A DNA stretch of 64,000 bases, taken from contig JBANAY010000003.1 of the NCBI GenBank assembly GCA_037952775.1, positions 37,262,001 through 37,326,000 on the forward strand. The letters run 5' to 3'. The position numbers were made by a program, and so were the translations under genes. The DNA comes from Clonostachys chloroleuca (taxonomy: Eukaryota > Ascomycota > Sordariomycetes > Hypocreales > Bionectriaceae). Of the stretch, positions 1-11,691 are shown piece by piece. Positions within the stretch are counted from its first letter, which is position 1. Every line of letters begins with the position of its first letter. The notes beneath the pieces were generated by a model. That model did no database searches, had not been told where the DNA came from, and was given only the letters and a program-made list of their open reading frames with translations.

Positions 1-2
1 AC

Positions 3-817
3 GAAGGCAGCAGTGCCTATGACAGCGATGATAGCAGCGATGGTAGCGACGACGACAGCGATGATAGCGAAGATGAGAGTGATCTTGAGCCCGAGCCACC
101 AAAACCCCTTACGCCCAAAAAGCCTGTCAAGAAGCCTACCAAGACACCTGTGACGGCTTCAACGCGTGGTAAAAAGAAGGTCCGACCTTCCAATGGCACG
201 AAAGGGGAGGAAGATCGTATCAAATCTGAACCCGACTCTGACTCTGGCATCCCACCAGTACCCATGGCGTCAACCTCGGCAAAGGAGCAAGAGCCTCCCA
301 TCTCGGCTCAGAGAGCTTCCGTTCCACCTTCCAAGCGCAAGGAAAAGCCAAGACCAGAGGTCCGATCTGCCAAGAGGCGCCGCGAGGAAGACGACGTCGA
401 GAAACAGACCGCCACAGGCCCGCGGCGAAGAGAAGGGCAACAGAGCAGCAACAGAGCAGTCCTAGTGAGAAAACCAAGTCAAGCAAGGCTCGACGTCAGG
501 ACAAGAAACCGCCGGCCGAGGCTCCACGCGGCGAAGAGTCGGCGAAAGCCAGGCGTTATGCTCAGAAAGAGAGTAGCCCCCACGTGAAGCAAACGATCAA
601 GCATCTTTCCACGGTTGGGTCAGAGCACAAGCACTCTGTTGACATGCTGATTCAACGTATAAATGCTCTGGAAGAGAAGAGCATGAGACAAGACAAGAAG
701 ATTATAAAACAGGACGAGAAGATCATGAGGCAGGACAAGAAGATCATGAGGCAGGATGAAAAGATAATAAGACGGGACGAGAAGATTATGAGGCAGGATG
801 AGAAAATGATGAAATAG
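3..817 (+). CDS. C-terminal part of a disordered, coiled-coil protein; truncated by the window edge and frameshifted
   Basis: No function can be assigned. The frame is open from the window edge and begins with an Asp/Ser-rich acidic stretch, then a Lys/Arg/Pro-rich, probably nuclear, disordered region. That frame ends at 587. A second frame, open from before 422 and ending at 817, continues the same composition (KTKSSKARRQDKKPPAEAP) and ends in a coiled coil made of six heptads of the type MRQDEKI. One missing base near the GGG at 435-437 would join the two frames without any stop. A GT...AG intron at 465-565 would also join them, but it lacks a convincing branch site and would remove plausible coding sequence, so I prefer the frameshift. 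The true start lies outside the window. Confidence 0.55.
683..808 (+). repeat. Six tandem 21-bp units encoding heptads
   Basis: Six consecutive 21-bp units (683, 704, 725, 746, 767 and 788) encode variants of Met/Ile-Arg/Lys-Gln/Arg-Asp-Lys/Glu-Lys-Ile/Met at the very C-terminus of the left-edge gene. Hydrophobic residues recur at fixed heptad positions, as expected for an alpha-helical coiled coil. The units differ at the third codon position and by conservative changes, so the expansion is not recent. Confidence 0.85.
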
Positions 818-3615
818 GACGATTTTTAGTTGCAAGCTCCATGAACATGCAATAAAGTTTTGGGTAGAACTTGGACAGGTGAGCGATCGAGACGGTTGTG
901 GAACTAGATAGAGATAATTGAACGGTACCATTGAAATTTCAAACTCATTCTGGTGTCGTATGACATTCTGGATCCTTTTCCCCCAGTCTTTGCGATTATG
1001 GGCACACAACCAAGATTGTGCCATAAAAATGCGCCTTGGGCTGGTATTTCATTGGTTCAAGGGCTCCTGTAGGCATGGCAAGCTCCCAACGACCCAATTC
1101 ACCGAGCTGGTAAGTGGTGCACCAGCTGTTGGCATGGAACCCGGAGCGGTACCCATCCCTCAGCTATTCCCATTTCAACACACTAATCGTCCGAGTGGTA
1201 ACTGAGAGATGCTTTTTAGAACATGAATATCTTGCCCTCTAGAGCGCAGTCTACCGCGAACAATATGGCCAGTACTGGTAACTCTCGAGAAAGGATCGCA
1301 ATGAATAAATAAAATGATTCGGTCCTTTCAAGAGCATCAAACATACACTGGTCTAGGTGGCCATGGACAGAAAAAATACCAAAATTGATATTCGCGATCG
1401 AGAGCATGAAAAGATGAAGTTCACGAGGATTTTCGCAACTGTATCTATACGACTTTGTCTAGGTAAGGCGAGTCTAGACTCACGCTGGGCGCTGCGGGGT
1501 TGCGGTGATCAGATACATTACCAGTCGCTGCGTATAGAAGGCACTTGAGATGGGGTGGGGGGACTGAGCCATCAACGGTCTCAGTCCAGTCAGAGAGGCC
1601 ACTAATTGAATCCATACCAACCCGATAAAAATATACTTGTCTTGCTTATGGAGACGAGACGTGCAAAATGGCAACACTGTGAACACTGTGCACTCACCCA
1701 ATCACCTCGCGTCGGTGCATGGCAGGTTTTGTTTGGGTGGACCTCGTCATTCCTGTGTGGGATTTGACTGATGTTGTGGCTTGCGAGTCTGGAATTGTCA
1801 ACGGTCGATGCTTGTCTGTCTCGGCGAGCGGCGAGAGCCAACCGTATCTTCCCTGCTGGGTTGAAAAGGAGCCCCAGCATCTGTCGACCAGGGCGCAGGG
1901 ACAGGCAGAGAAGAGATCTGTTGCTGGGCTGGATTGCACTTGAAATAATATTGGCATTGATTGATTGTTTGATTGTTCTGAGGGAGAATCCGAGGACTGG
2001 GCCCCCTGGACTCGTCCTAGGGTCTGCGGTAGGTGTCGGGGCTCCCTGGTCGTCTCCATCGCACAGTATCGTCGTCACAGTAGTACGTACCCCATGAAGA
2101 GGAGCGATCGACGTCCCAGGATGACGAAATTGGCACTCAGGTGCGACTGATCGCCAAGACTCTTGGACAGAGGGGAGGCCAACCAGGGGACACGGGCCAC
2201 CTAGAACTGGACAAAACCAGATGGAGATCTCAGCGAATTGGCTTCCGGTTCGCCCCTTATTCGTACCTGCTAGAGGCACGCACCGCCCAACGTACAGAGT
2301 AGTTGCTAATCAGAGCACGAGGCCTAGAGCCAACAAAAACAAAGATTGGAACGGCCTGCGAAGCCCCTGACTGGGACTGGCACGGACGGCAGCCATGGAT
2401 CGGTGGCCTCGATGGACATGGACGTGGATTGTGCCAGCCAGTGCCACTGCACTGTTTGATTGTTTCATGTCGCGGTTTCGGCTGGCATGGAATAAGCTTT
2501 TGCTGTGCCTTGGCTTGACTCTGGCGTTCGACCCACCCGCAGCTGCTTCTGGAACATTGTTCCAGGAGGTGAGGAAGGAGCACTCGCTGCACCTGCACCT
2601 ACACTACACAACAGAGGGAGAAGGCACGCGCGGCAATCGACGGTTTCGTCCACATCGCACTGGCCTGTCCCATCCCAACACCACAACATGGATGGCCGCA
2701 TGCGTTCCATCCAAGCTCCCACCTGCCTTATCGTGTCCTCTCTGACATACGCGCACGTAATCCAATCCATCCACGCCATGCTCCCCCTTTGCTGTGAATG
2801 TGAGGTGACAGCTCCACGCAGATGCCACTTGCAAGGGCGCCTGGGCCCGTCCATCAGTCTCGGAAAGCCAAGAAAGCCAAGCAATGAGGCCACCCGGCAA
2901 TGCCACACTACGTAAGAAGGTATGTCTGTATTTCCATGTGGATGCCGTTCGTCCTGGTGCTGGTATGACGGCCAAGCACGCGAGGCTAAGTGAATGCGTA
3001 CCAATCTGATCTACAAGACCCATCTCAGAAATGTCGTGGGTGGTCCCTTCCCTTCACTTTCCTCTCTCCCACATCACCGTACAGTGTCTGAGCTCGACCA
3101 TCTCTTTAATACCTCCCCTCCGAAACACCCCTGCCCGCCTAGCTCAGGCAGTGTCTTGCTGATCTCTCATTCCGGCGGGATACACCTCGATCAATACTGG
3201 GGCATTCGTCATCCTCTTTTCTTCTCCTCGCTCCCGTCTCCCCATTATCCGGACCAACTTCATTTTTCTCTCCTCTCTCTGCTTCGTCCAGTGAGCTCTC
3301 GCCACAGTTCACTTCCTCAATCGAGGATGCCTAGCACCCCACGATAGGAAACACTCTCCTTCCACTTATTCATTCAACCCCTTACTTCGTTGACATCTCA
3401 AACTCGTCATTTTCTCACTTCAATCCCCGGAGGACCCTGGAGCATACCATTTTACTTAGACCACTCTTTTAATCCCGCCCCAAGAAAAGCCCTGCGCGGC
3501 GCATCACATCTCGTTTCCTCTCTACCATTTCAACTACTCTTTCTCAACGCCTAGAAACTTTACTCACGGCCCTTGCACAGCTCAACCCATTTTTACACAT
3601 CTACGCACCTACACC
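818..3615. other. Gene-free stretch upstream of the glycosyltransferase gene
   Basis: About 2.8 kb. Open frames here (for example 1602-2279 on the minus strand and 2465-3023 on both strands) overlap each other, have no recognisable domain and show no intron pattern, so I call none. From about 3030 to 3615 the plus strand is strongly C/T-rich, as is usual for the promoter and 5' leader of a filamentous-fungal gene; it belongs to the gene starting at 3616. Confidence 0.6.
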
Positions 3616-5148
3616 ATGAGGGCACCTATCTACATGTCGCCAGGTACTTACAGGAGAGCCTTAGTCTTGGCTTCAATCATCTTCTCAATCACAGTCATCT
3701 CCCTGGTGACATCCGACCACGCAGCGTATTCTCATCACCGTCGACCCCCGACGACGTCATGGTCATTTCCATCGGGTGAGACCCCTGGTCAAATGAAAGC
3801 CAAGGAATGCCCGTTAGAAAGCTCCTACCTACGACGACATGAAAACAGTCTAACCAGGGAGATTGTCTACCACTCACACTGCATTCGACTCTCCGACACT
3901 GAGCTCGCCCAAAGGAATGTGGTTGCCGACATCAACGCTCCGCTTCTTGAGCGTGGCCGTATTATCGATCGCCAAGGATCATGTGAGGAATGGAAGCCAA
4001 CCCGTTGTGATACCATCGACCTGAAGGTTCCAAGGCCCTTCCCGACCCAGAAATATCCACAACTCCTCTTCGGCCTCGCTACGAGCTATGACCGTCTTCT
4101 CGACTCGCTTTCCCAACTCACTCACTGGCTCTCTGGCACCGGAGCTCGTCTCGTAGTCATCATTATCGACGCTGACAACCATGCTTCGGAACTCGGTCGC
4201 CTGCTCCACCTCTTCAGAAGCCACGACATCGATCTCGTAGTCGCCCCTCCCTGGGCAGATGGATCTCTTGGCGCAAACGAGCAGCACTTCACCATCCTCC
4301 GCGATATGTTGAATCACCTCACTCCCGCCACCAAGTGGCTCGGTGTCATTGACGACGATACCTTCTTCCCTTCGCTCTATCCACTCGCCGCTCTCCTCGC
4401 CGATCGTGATCATACCAAACCTGCATACCTCGGTGCCCTTTCGGAAAGCCTCGATGCCCTCCAAAGACATGGGATGATGGCATATGGTGGGGCCGGTGCT
4501 TTCTTGACCATCTCGTTAGCGGAGCAGATTGAGCCAAAGATAGAGAGCTGCTTGAAATCCAGCCCGTCTCCCCAGGGAGATGCACTTCTCAAGAATTGTA
4601 TTGCCAATCAAACAACCACCGAGCTGGAACTTCTGCCAGGCCTTAATCAGCTCGACATAATGGGCGATCCCAGTGGCTTCTATGAATCCGGACGGTATCC
4701 TGTGAGCCTGCACCACTGGAAGTCTTGGCACCACAACCCGGTTGACCTGATGGCGAAAACCACGGAGCTGTGTGGGTCGTGCATGATGCAGCGATGGCGG
4801 TTCGGATCCGATACTGTGCTTTCAAACGGTTACAGCATCGTGCAATACAAAGAAGGGATCGACCTCGAAGAACTCGAACACACAGAGGCAACCTTTGACT
4901 GGAGCCATCTTTACGAATGGAGTCTGGGACCGCTACGAAACAAAACAGAGCCACGTCTCAAAAAGAAATATCAGCTTGTTGATTCCGAAATGGTTGGTGG
5001 CACCCTCAGGCAGTTGTATTTACACAGAGCCGAAGACTTTGGATCAGTACAATACTCGTCTGGAAAACTCGTTAGCAAATCCGACAAGGTAGCCAGGGAT
5101 GAGTTGGTGGAATTATGGTGGGATTGGTCGAGTCTCTTGGCGCGATGA
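3616..5148 (+). CDS. Family 31 (fringe-like) glycosyltransferase, type II membrane protein
   Basis: A single-exon gene of 510 residues. A short basic N-terminus is followed by one hydrophobic segment (about residues 15-33, ALVLASIIFSITVISLV), which fits a Golgi signal anchor. The rest is a lumenal domain of the fungal GT31/DUF604 (fringe-related) type. It has a DDDTFF motif near residue 245, the position of the metal- and nucleotide-sugar-binding DxD, a GGAG loop near 288 and the GDPSGFYESG and HHWKSWHH blocks near 350-370. These enzymes add beta-linked galactose or related sugars to glycans; the actual donor and acceptor cannot be read from the sequence. The ATG at 3616 follows a C/T-rich leader and lies just before the anchor. 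Confidence 0.85.
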   Translation: MRAPIYMSPGTYRRALVLASIIFSITVISLVTSDHAAYSHHRRPPTTSWSFPSGETPGQMKAKECPLESSYLRRHENSLTREIVYHSHCIRLSDTELAQRNVVADINAPLLERGRIIDRQGSCEEWKPTRCDTIDLKVPRPFPTQKYPQLLFGLATSYDRLLDSLSQLTHWLSGTGARLVVIIIDADNHASELGRLLHLFRSHDIDLVVAPPWADGSLGANEQHFTILRDMLNHLTPATKWLGVIDDDTFFPSLYPLAALLADRDHTKPAYLGALSESLDALQRHGMMAYGGAGAFLTISLAEQIEPKIESCLKSSPSPQGDALLKNCIANQTTTELELLPGLNQLDIMGDPSGFYESGRYPVSLHHWKSWHHNPVDLMAKTTELCGSCMMQRWRFGSDTVLSNGYSIVQYKEGIDLEELEHTEATFDWSHLYEWSLGPLRNKTEPRLKKKYQLVDSEMVGGTLRQLYLHRAEDFGSVQYSSGKLVSKSDKVARDELVELWWDWSSLLAR

Positions 5149-5639
5149 GGGATCCGGTGTTGGCTTCCCGCTCTTTCTACTATCAAAGAGAAAAATAAAG
5201 GATGGCTGGCCTCCTTTTTCTGGGTGCTGGGTCCTTTTTGATCCAGACATGGTTTCTCCAATTCATTGCCCGTGGCCTTGCATCACAAGATGATGCCATT
5301 GCTGGCTAGCGTCGGCCTTGGCAGCTGTGCGAGGCCGGCCGTTCAACGCCAAGTTTTCACTCACCCGACAGCAAAAGCAAGCCCCGAGTTTAGGTGTGCA
5401 TCTAAGGGTTTTGTGGGGTGGTGGGAAACTGGCGATATCGGCTATTATGTCAAAGGAATCAGGCTAGGAAGAAGAGGGGGCGTCTTAACCTGAAATGGAC
5501 AGGAAGATAACGCCCAGCGACACTGTATATAAGATCAGATGTAGAATATCCCATTTGAGATTCTTGGTCAGATGACTACAATAATAATTCATGTCAAATC
5601 GAATCTCAGCTTCGGACTACTCATACCACTTAAACAGCC
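5149..5639. other. Intergenic region between the GT31 and DUF3445 genes
   Basis: About 490 bp between two genes on the same strand. It must contain the glycosyltransferase 3' end and the promoter of the next gene. I see no open frame with recognisable content and no repeat. Confidence 0.6.
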
Positions 5640-7074
5640 ATGACTTCCCAATATGTGCGGCATGCAGAGAATATCGTCGGGCGGCTGCTAGTGGGATTTG
5701 TTATCGTCGCCGTGATATGGAGATGCTCAGTCTTCATCATCCAAGTTAGTTGATTCGAGGAAAGTGTAACTATACACATGCATATAATAATCCGATTTCC
5801 CAGTCAAGATGGCGCAAGAAACAATCACCAGTCAAGTATCAACAATCTGAAACACAAGAACATCAACTAGTAGCGAAGAATTTCGATTGGGCAACAACAG
5901 AGCCTAAGAAGCTACGCCCTTTCAAGCCCATCTACCATATCACGATGGGTGAGCTGCCACTCAATACATACTATTCACACGAGCCCCTAGCTAACCCGGG
6001 AACAGCGATTCAGAGCAACTCTTTATCGGAGCTGATAATTATGGACAAAAACTATCTATCCAGAATCAATCTAAGGCGGCAGCTCATGGAGCGCCACCAA
6101 AGAACAGTCTACGGTTGCCTTCCGACTGGTAGAGAAGCCGTCCATGAGCTATACGCTTTCCTCATGGGAGAGCACTTGCCGAACCACTACCCGTCCATGT
6201 TCCGACTGACCGACTCCAGGAAGATGCTCGAAAACACTGTGACTGGGCGAAGCTTTCCTGTCAACCCGTACGAGGATGGGGAAGAGTGTCTCCGGGCCCT
6301 TGGACAGACCGTCGAGGAGGACATGTTTCTCCTCCACAAGACTCCCGAGGGACACTTCACCGATGCGTTTGTCTGTTGCTTTCCATCCGGATTCAACCCA
6401 TCTGAGAAGCTGGGGAAATTATTGAAAGACGTTCATGGGCCCGTCCCGTCGTACGAGAAGATTGGGGCGAGCATGGAGAGGTACTTCAGCAAGCTGGAAG
6501 TTGGGAAGAGCGTGAAGAGGAACAACGTGAGTTTGAGCGTTTAGAGTTTACCCGTGCATTGCATTAGTACTGCGACACGAGAGAGTGACAGCTGACCTGA
6601 GGCCCTGAAAGTGGTCGATCCAAACACACCCGGGAATGTTTGACTGCGGGCATGATACTACCACGGTCAAGGATGAGCCCGGTCGAGGGGAAAGCTTCCG
6701 CATAGAAGAGGTCAGTGTGGTCAGATGCAAGGTCCCACGAGCTTCTGCATGTTCTTACTTTCCCTTTCCCCCCCCCTTCCTTTTCTTGATCTCCCCCCTG
6801 GATTCTTTTGGCTGATGTTGAACCCCAACAAAAACAACAGACTTATTTTCGATCAGAGTTGCAGGCGCTTACAAGACTGCCCAAAACGGGCTCCGTCCTG
6901 TTTTCCTTCAAAACTTACATGTATCCGATCAGCGATATCAAGGAGGAAGGGCTGGGCCCAGAGCTGGCAGATGCGATGGAGGGGCTCAGAAAGGGGAATG
7001 CACCGGGGATGTGGCGCTACAAAGGGGCGGAGAGGTGGGCAGAGAAGCTTTGCAGCTATCTGCATTCACCATAG
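5640..7074 (+). CDS. Membrane-anchored DUF3445 (heme-dependent oxidative N-demethylase-like) protein
   Basis: Five exons (5640-5744, 5804-5948, 6006-6526, 6612-6710, 6841-7074) give 367 residues. All four introns have GT...AG ends, and CTAAC or CTGAC branch sites precede the acceptors at 6005 and 6611. Residues about 14-33 form a hydrophobic segment, so the protein is probably anchored to a membrane. The rest follows the DUF3445 pattern: ITMA and MDKNY near the start, ELYAFLMGEHL, VEEDMFLLH, CCFPSGFNPSEKLG, DVHGPVPSY, VKRNNW across the third intron, and RSELQALTRLP at the final junction. Bacterial relatives include a heme-dependent dimethylamine-oxidising subunit; the substrate of fungal members is not known to me, so N-demethylation is only suggested. 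The second intron is 57 nt with no stop, so an unspliced reading would hide it. Confidence 0.8.
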
Positions 7075-8556
7075 AGGGAGTTCAGCTATGATAATATCCA
7101 GAGGTGAATCTCAATAGGGATAGTCAAGGGGGGTTTTAGATACGCCTTTCGATGAAAGTTGATGAATAGATTCGTTAGTAGTTTCTGTAACGATATATGC
7201 GGCATGAAAACCTTGACAAATGCATTATCATTAGACATCAAACGTGATGAGGAGGCACAGGCCGCCGAACTGCAGCCACGGGGCGCAGGTATGAGGGGAC
7301 TGGGAGGCTCGGTGGCTGATTGGATATCCGGCAGAGACACCCTGGCACCAGCCACAAGGCTGAGCTGTTGGAAGGGAACGACTGGCTGTTGCAGCGGCGC
7401 ACGCGCTTTATCGGGAAAAAGAGCGTGTCAAGTGGGTGAAATAAAACATGGCACATCGAGATAGTTCAGTACTGAAATTTCATATATTATTACAATAAAC
7501 AACCTAGTTCTGAATATAATATCAAGCTAAATATTATAGAATGATTTATTATTCTCTTATTATTCTCTTCTTATTGTGCTTAGTTAAAAAACGAGATCCC
7601 TGTCTCACACGGACAGAGCTTTGGTGTACCACGGCTTATTTCACCCACTTGCGTGTGTAACACCAGCCACATTTTGCAACTCGCCATCTCCGACTCCCAT
7701 CCCACTCCTTCCCTCATCCAGCCAAGCCAGACGACGGGCAAACCGCAACCTACAAACCCCACACACAAGTACTTGCAGCTCCTCAGCCCGGGCGCCCGTT
7801 CGATGCGATTCCCCTGAGCGAAGAAGCTTCCTGCGCCCGAAACCCTGTTCTGCCAGGAACCTGATACCTTACGCTACGTCAGGCCGTGCTCTGCTTGCAT
7901 TTACCTTTTTACCTTCTCGCGCCGTTTGCTCTCCCACAGAGCAAAGAGCCACCTGAACCTTCGCAATACCTGCGAGAAGTAAAGTACCCTACCTACCGTA
8001 CCTACTATAAAGTAAGCGCGCCACGACCAATGCCGACATTGTACCACGATCCACCTTTAACCGCCTTGTCGTCACGAGCAGCTGCCGTCGACCACCACCA
8101 CCAACAACATTCCTGTTGACCAGCCTAATTCTTCAAACCAACAGCTTTTGATTTCCCGACACCAGTCTATGCATCCTTGTCTCCCCAGTCAACGGACCGC
8201 AGCCAGCTCCCACACGCGCACACGCACCTACACGCACGTCCCCGAGCCGATCGCAGCCTTTCTGTGCTAGCGGCGTCTTCCCTTTCCAACGCTCGGCACT
8301 CACGCTGCACGCATCTCAGGCTCGACCACTCCGACAGCCCGCACGAGCTTGCACCGGACTAGTGATCGTGTTCCTGGCTGGCTGCGCCGTTGATCCAGCC
8401 TAATCTCGCCTTCCTCTGCCCAAACGATACAATACCTTGGACCTCCCTGCTTCTTCAAAGAAGACGGTTACACGGACCTCGTGCTTCGCCAGTGCTGCCT
8501 TCACGAAACCCTCATTCCTAGATCGAAAACAGGTCCCCGGTTGGGCAGAAGCCACC
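7075..8556. other. Intergenic region with a small inverted-repeat element and the SWIB gene leader
   Basis: About 1.5 kb. It contains the 223-bp element described separately (7429-7651), whose AT-rich centre stands out from its surroundings. From about 7670 to 8556 the plus strand is C-rich and C/T-rich and probably holds the promoter and leader of the SWIB gene. No further coding frame is supported. Confidence 0.6.
7429..7651. mobile_element. Small non-autonomous inverted-repeat element (MITE-like), copy 1
   Basis: The left end begins CAAGTGGGTGAAATAA and the right end is its exact reverse complement over 16 bp. The similarity continues for about 10 bp more with four mismatches, three of them transitions. 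A perfect 5-bp direct repeat, CGTGT, abuts both ends (7424-7428 and 7652-7656), as expected for a target-site duplication. The 223-bp element is AT-rich inside and has no coding capacity. A diverged second copy lies at 36517-36735 in the opposite orientation. I cannot assign a transposase superfamily from these features. Confidence 0.8.
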
Positions 8557-9679
8557 ATGAGTGCTCCACGTATGTTTTCTATCTCTTGCACATCCAATTC
8601 CTCCTTGGTGGTTCAAACAGTAGTCGCGCCTGAGCTAACACCTACCTCTATCTTTCCAACAGTGTCAAACTCCGAAGAGAAAAAATTCGCAGCGATCATC
8701 GATGCGATTCTCGAGACCGCGGACCTCGAGACCATCTCCCAGAGGAAGGTTCGGCAGGCTCTCGAGGGTCGACTTGGGGGTAGGGACCTCAGCGATCAAA
8801 AGGTGAGATCCTTGCCAGTACCAGCAAGCTTGCTTAGGATATATGTGTTCTCTCCCCCACGAGCTGTATCCATGGACGTTACTTGGGTTGTTTCATGCTA
8901 ATCACCCGTCAAACGGCAGGATGCCATTAAGGACCTGATCCAGACACGTTTCGAAGCGCGGTTGTCCCAGGACGCGCAGGAGGACGAGAGCAGCGAGACT
9001 AAGAAGCGATCCTCGACCAATGGCACCTCCCACTACGACGACGACGACGCGAACTCCGACGCATCTGCGTCCCCCGAGCCGGCGAGGAAGAAGGTCAAGC
9101 GGTCTTCCTCTGCTGAAGACGCCGACGCCCGTCTGGCGGCCCAGCTCCAAGCTCAAGAGAACAGCCTGGCTCGGAGCAGGTCTACCCGCGGCGGCGGCAC
9201 GGACAAGAAGGCGGTGAAGAAGAAGAAGGCACCGCGAAAGAAGAGTGCCAAGAAGGTCAAATCGGAAGACGACAGCGAGGTTGAGGATGGCGAGCCCAAA
9301 AAGAAGAGGTCTGGAGGTGGCTTCCAGAAACCATTCAACCTCAGCCCGGCGCTTTCTGAGCTCACCGGCGAGACCCAGGTATGTTTATGTCGCTCCTCAC
9401 CTATTTTCTGTACATTGATGCCAAATTACCACAAGTACCGTTTGGCTCCCAATTACACAGAGTACCACAAGCTAACCAATTTGTCCGTAGCTATCACGAC
9501 CCGGGGTTGTCAAGAGCCTCTGGGCACACATCAAGGCCAACGACCTCCAGGATCCAAACGACAGGCGACAAATTCTTTGCGATGAGAAGATGCAAGCCAT
9601 CTTCAAGCAGACCAAGGTTGACATGTTCCGTATGAACAAGGAGATCAGCAACCATCTTTACCCCGTCGAGGAGGCATAA
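8557..9679 (+). CDS. DEK_C and SWIB/MDM2 domain chromatin protein (UAF30/TRI1-like)
   Basis: Four exons (8557-8569, 8663-8802, 8920-9378, 9491-9679) give 266 residues. The first exon is only 13 nt; the ATG lies in a good GCCACC context. Residues about 6-65 form a helical DEK_C-like domain (AAIIDAILETADLETISQRKVRQALE). A disordered Lys/Ser/Asp-rich linker follows, with clusters such as KKAVKKKKAPRKKSAKK that look like nuclear signals. The C-terminal 75-80 residues are a SWIB domain (FNLSPALSELTGE, SRPGVVKSLWAHIKANDLQDP, ILCDEKMQAIF, MFRMNKEISNHLYP) split by the last intron. Yeast proteins of this layout are UAF30, an RNA polymerase I upstream-factor subunit, and its relative TRI1; the sequence does not decide which role applies. 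Confidence 0.9.
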
Positions 9680-11691
9680 TTTTTTACCCCAGTCTTTCAT
9701 AACATCATTTCATCACTCTACAGTTTTAGGACTGCGTGCAAACCAGCAGGCAGACAACCAGAACTCTCTTGGTGGTGTAAACTACCGCCATTGCTGTTAT
9801 TATTAGCAGGCGCAGGTACGAGTCACGGCAATTGCGAGCAACTTGGGGAGGGAGGATTTTGACATTCGCGAACTATCTTGGGTGAGGGGCGCCAGGCGGC
9901 GTATTTTTTCGTTATTCGCTTTATTCTTCTCCCTTTATTTTGCTTTTTTTATTTTGTTTAAGGAACTCACGACGTTAAGCATACAAGACATTGTCGTATG
10001 AAAAGCGATGGATTAACCGGTAAAGGCTGTGAATGGGTATGCATAGGGACAAGGTTATTTCTTAAGGATGGGGGCGAGAGGAGAGACGGGAAGAGATGGC
10101 GAGGCTGTCCGCTTTCTGGCGTTTCCTGGGCTATCAGGAGAGAGATGTTTAAGGATCCTGGAGAATTGGAACAGAACAGCGAGAGAGGTGATACGGGGCT
10201 CTTGATAAACAAACGACAACAAACACAAACTACCGATGTATTTTATTATGAATCAGACAGGGGGTTCCTGCGGGTATATAAATACCAGCGACTAGGGAGA
10301 AAAGAATAATGTCAGTTTTCACGACTTTGCGTGACTCTCTTTGATGGTGGTACTTTTGCCTTTGGATCTCTGCTCAAAAAACTAAATTCAATACCCGTGG
10401 ACTGTCGGGGAAGTCGTAAAACATTCACGTAGAGAATCATTCTTTGACCTCATAAAAAGAATGACAAATTCATGTTTGCTTGATCTATAGTGTGGTTTTC
10501 TGACCTTCGGACTATCAAACAAGCAACTAACTAGCTCTATGATAGCCATAAGAATGCAAGAGATGACTAAAAATTCTAAAAACCAATGACATCACTAGCA
10601 TCGCTAGGATATCCGAAGTCTCCTAAGATTAAGTGTTAGACAGAAAAAAACCGTCGTCCGAGATTGCCAGTCTCTTTTAGGAGACGCTATTCTCTAAACC
10701 AAAGTTTTGCTCAATAGGGAAACCTGAACCTGAAGCGGCTGTGGGCGTGGTCTTGGTACGAGCGCTCGGTGAGTGAGTCAGCGGATGGCGAAGCTTGCAT
10801 GTCGATTCAGAATGAGCCATGGATGGGCTCATCCCGGCGGTGAAGGCGCACCGTAAATGGTTAGAAACGTACAGCTAAACCTTCCGAAGACCTGGCATCT
10901 CCAAGGATGTCCATTCTTGCTTGGATTATCAAAACGAAATGAAAATCAGTTGATGTGACGGGGTTGATGTCCATCTGAAAGCTCTAGGGTAGGGTGCTGG
11001 AATGCAGCTGATGATACAAACATACTTGGATCGTGATTAGTAAGATGTGGCTATTGAGTCATTGACATAGCTTGATAGCATGCTATAGCGGCTCGGTAAG
11101 CAGAGGGCAAATTTGTAGTAAAGAATGACTCCTCGAAGAATCAGCGAGGCAAGCCGCATGGCGCAGGTCAAGGCAAGGCTGTCTTGTCTTGGTGGTACAC
11201 AGCTGCTCTCAGTTTAGAGCACCAACAAGTAAAACACGGCGCCGCGGGGCGCAGTGACAGGGATCGCCCCCCACTACGACTACCCTACGAGGCCGATTCC
11301 AAGTGCTGAAGAATGTGCCCCTCCATCATCGAAACGATCTGGAACTGGCCCCCCATCGGTCGGTCCCCCAAAATTCTAATCTGCTGCACCTTATTTATCA
11401 GCCTGCCTCCCCGACACCTGAAGCTCTGCCCACCTCCGACTCCTCCTCTCATCCTCCCGAAACGTACATATTCAGTAAATTACCTCCTATCGATTCCGGA
11501 GAAGCCATCTGTCCATCGCAGATCCGATTTTTGTACTGCTTAGCCTGCGAATCTTTGCCGATCTAGAGCTAAATCTCGCTCCCATCTGTTACGCATATTT
11601 GCCACCAATCCCATTATTTTCTGTTGCCCCGACTTGTCAACCACTTCTCGACACCGGTCCGAGCCCACAGGTAATCGACGCATTGTCTGCC
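9680..11691. other. Gene-free 2-kb stretch between the SWIB and HEL2 genes
   Basis: It holds the SWIB 3' end and the HEL2 promoter and leader (C-rich from about 11260). Short frames such as 9998-10309 and 11303-11566 have no recognisable content. I saw no tRNA-like structure and no repeat shared with the rest of the window. Confidence 0.55.

Noticed and set aside
465..565. Possible intron joining the two frames of the left-edge gene
   Set aside because: The GT...AG ends would restore the frame, but there is no good branch site and the removed sequence continues the protein's composition in the second frame; a one-base slip is simpler.
1602..2279. Minus-strand frame of 225 codons in the region before the glycosyltransferase
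   Set aside because: No recognisable motif and no codon or intron support; it overlaps other equally long frames.
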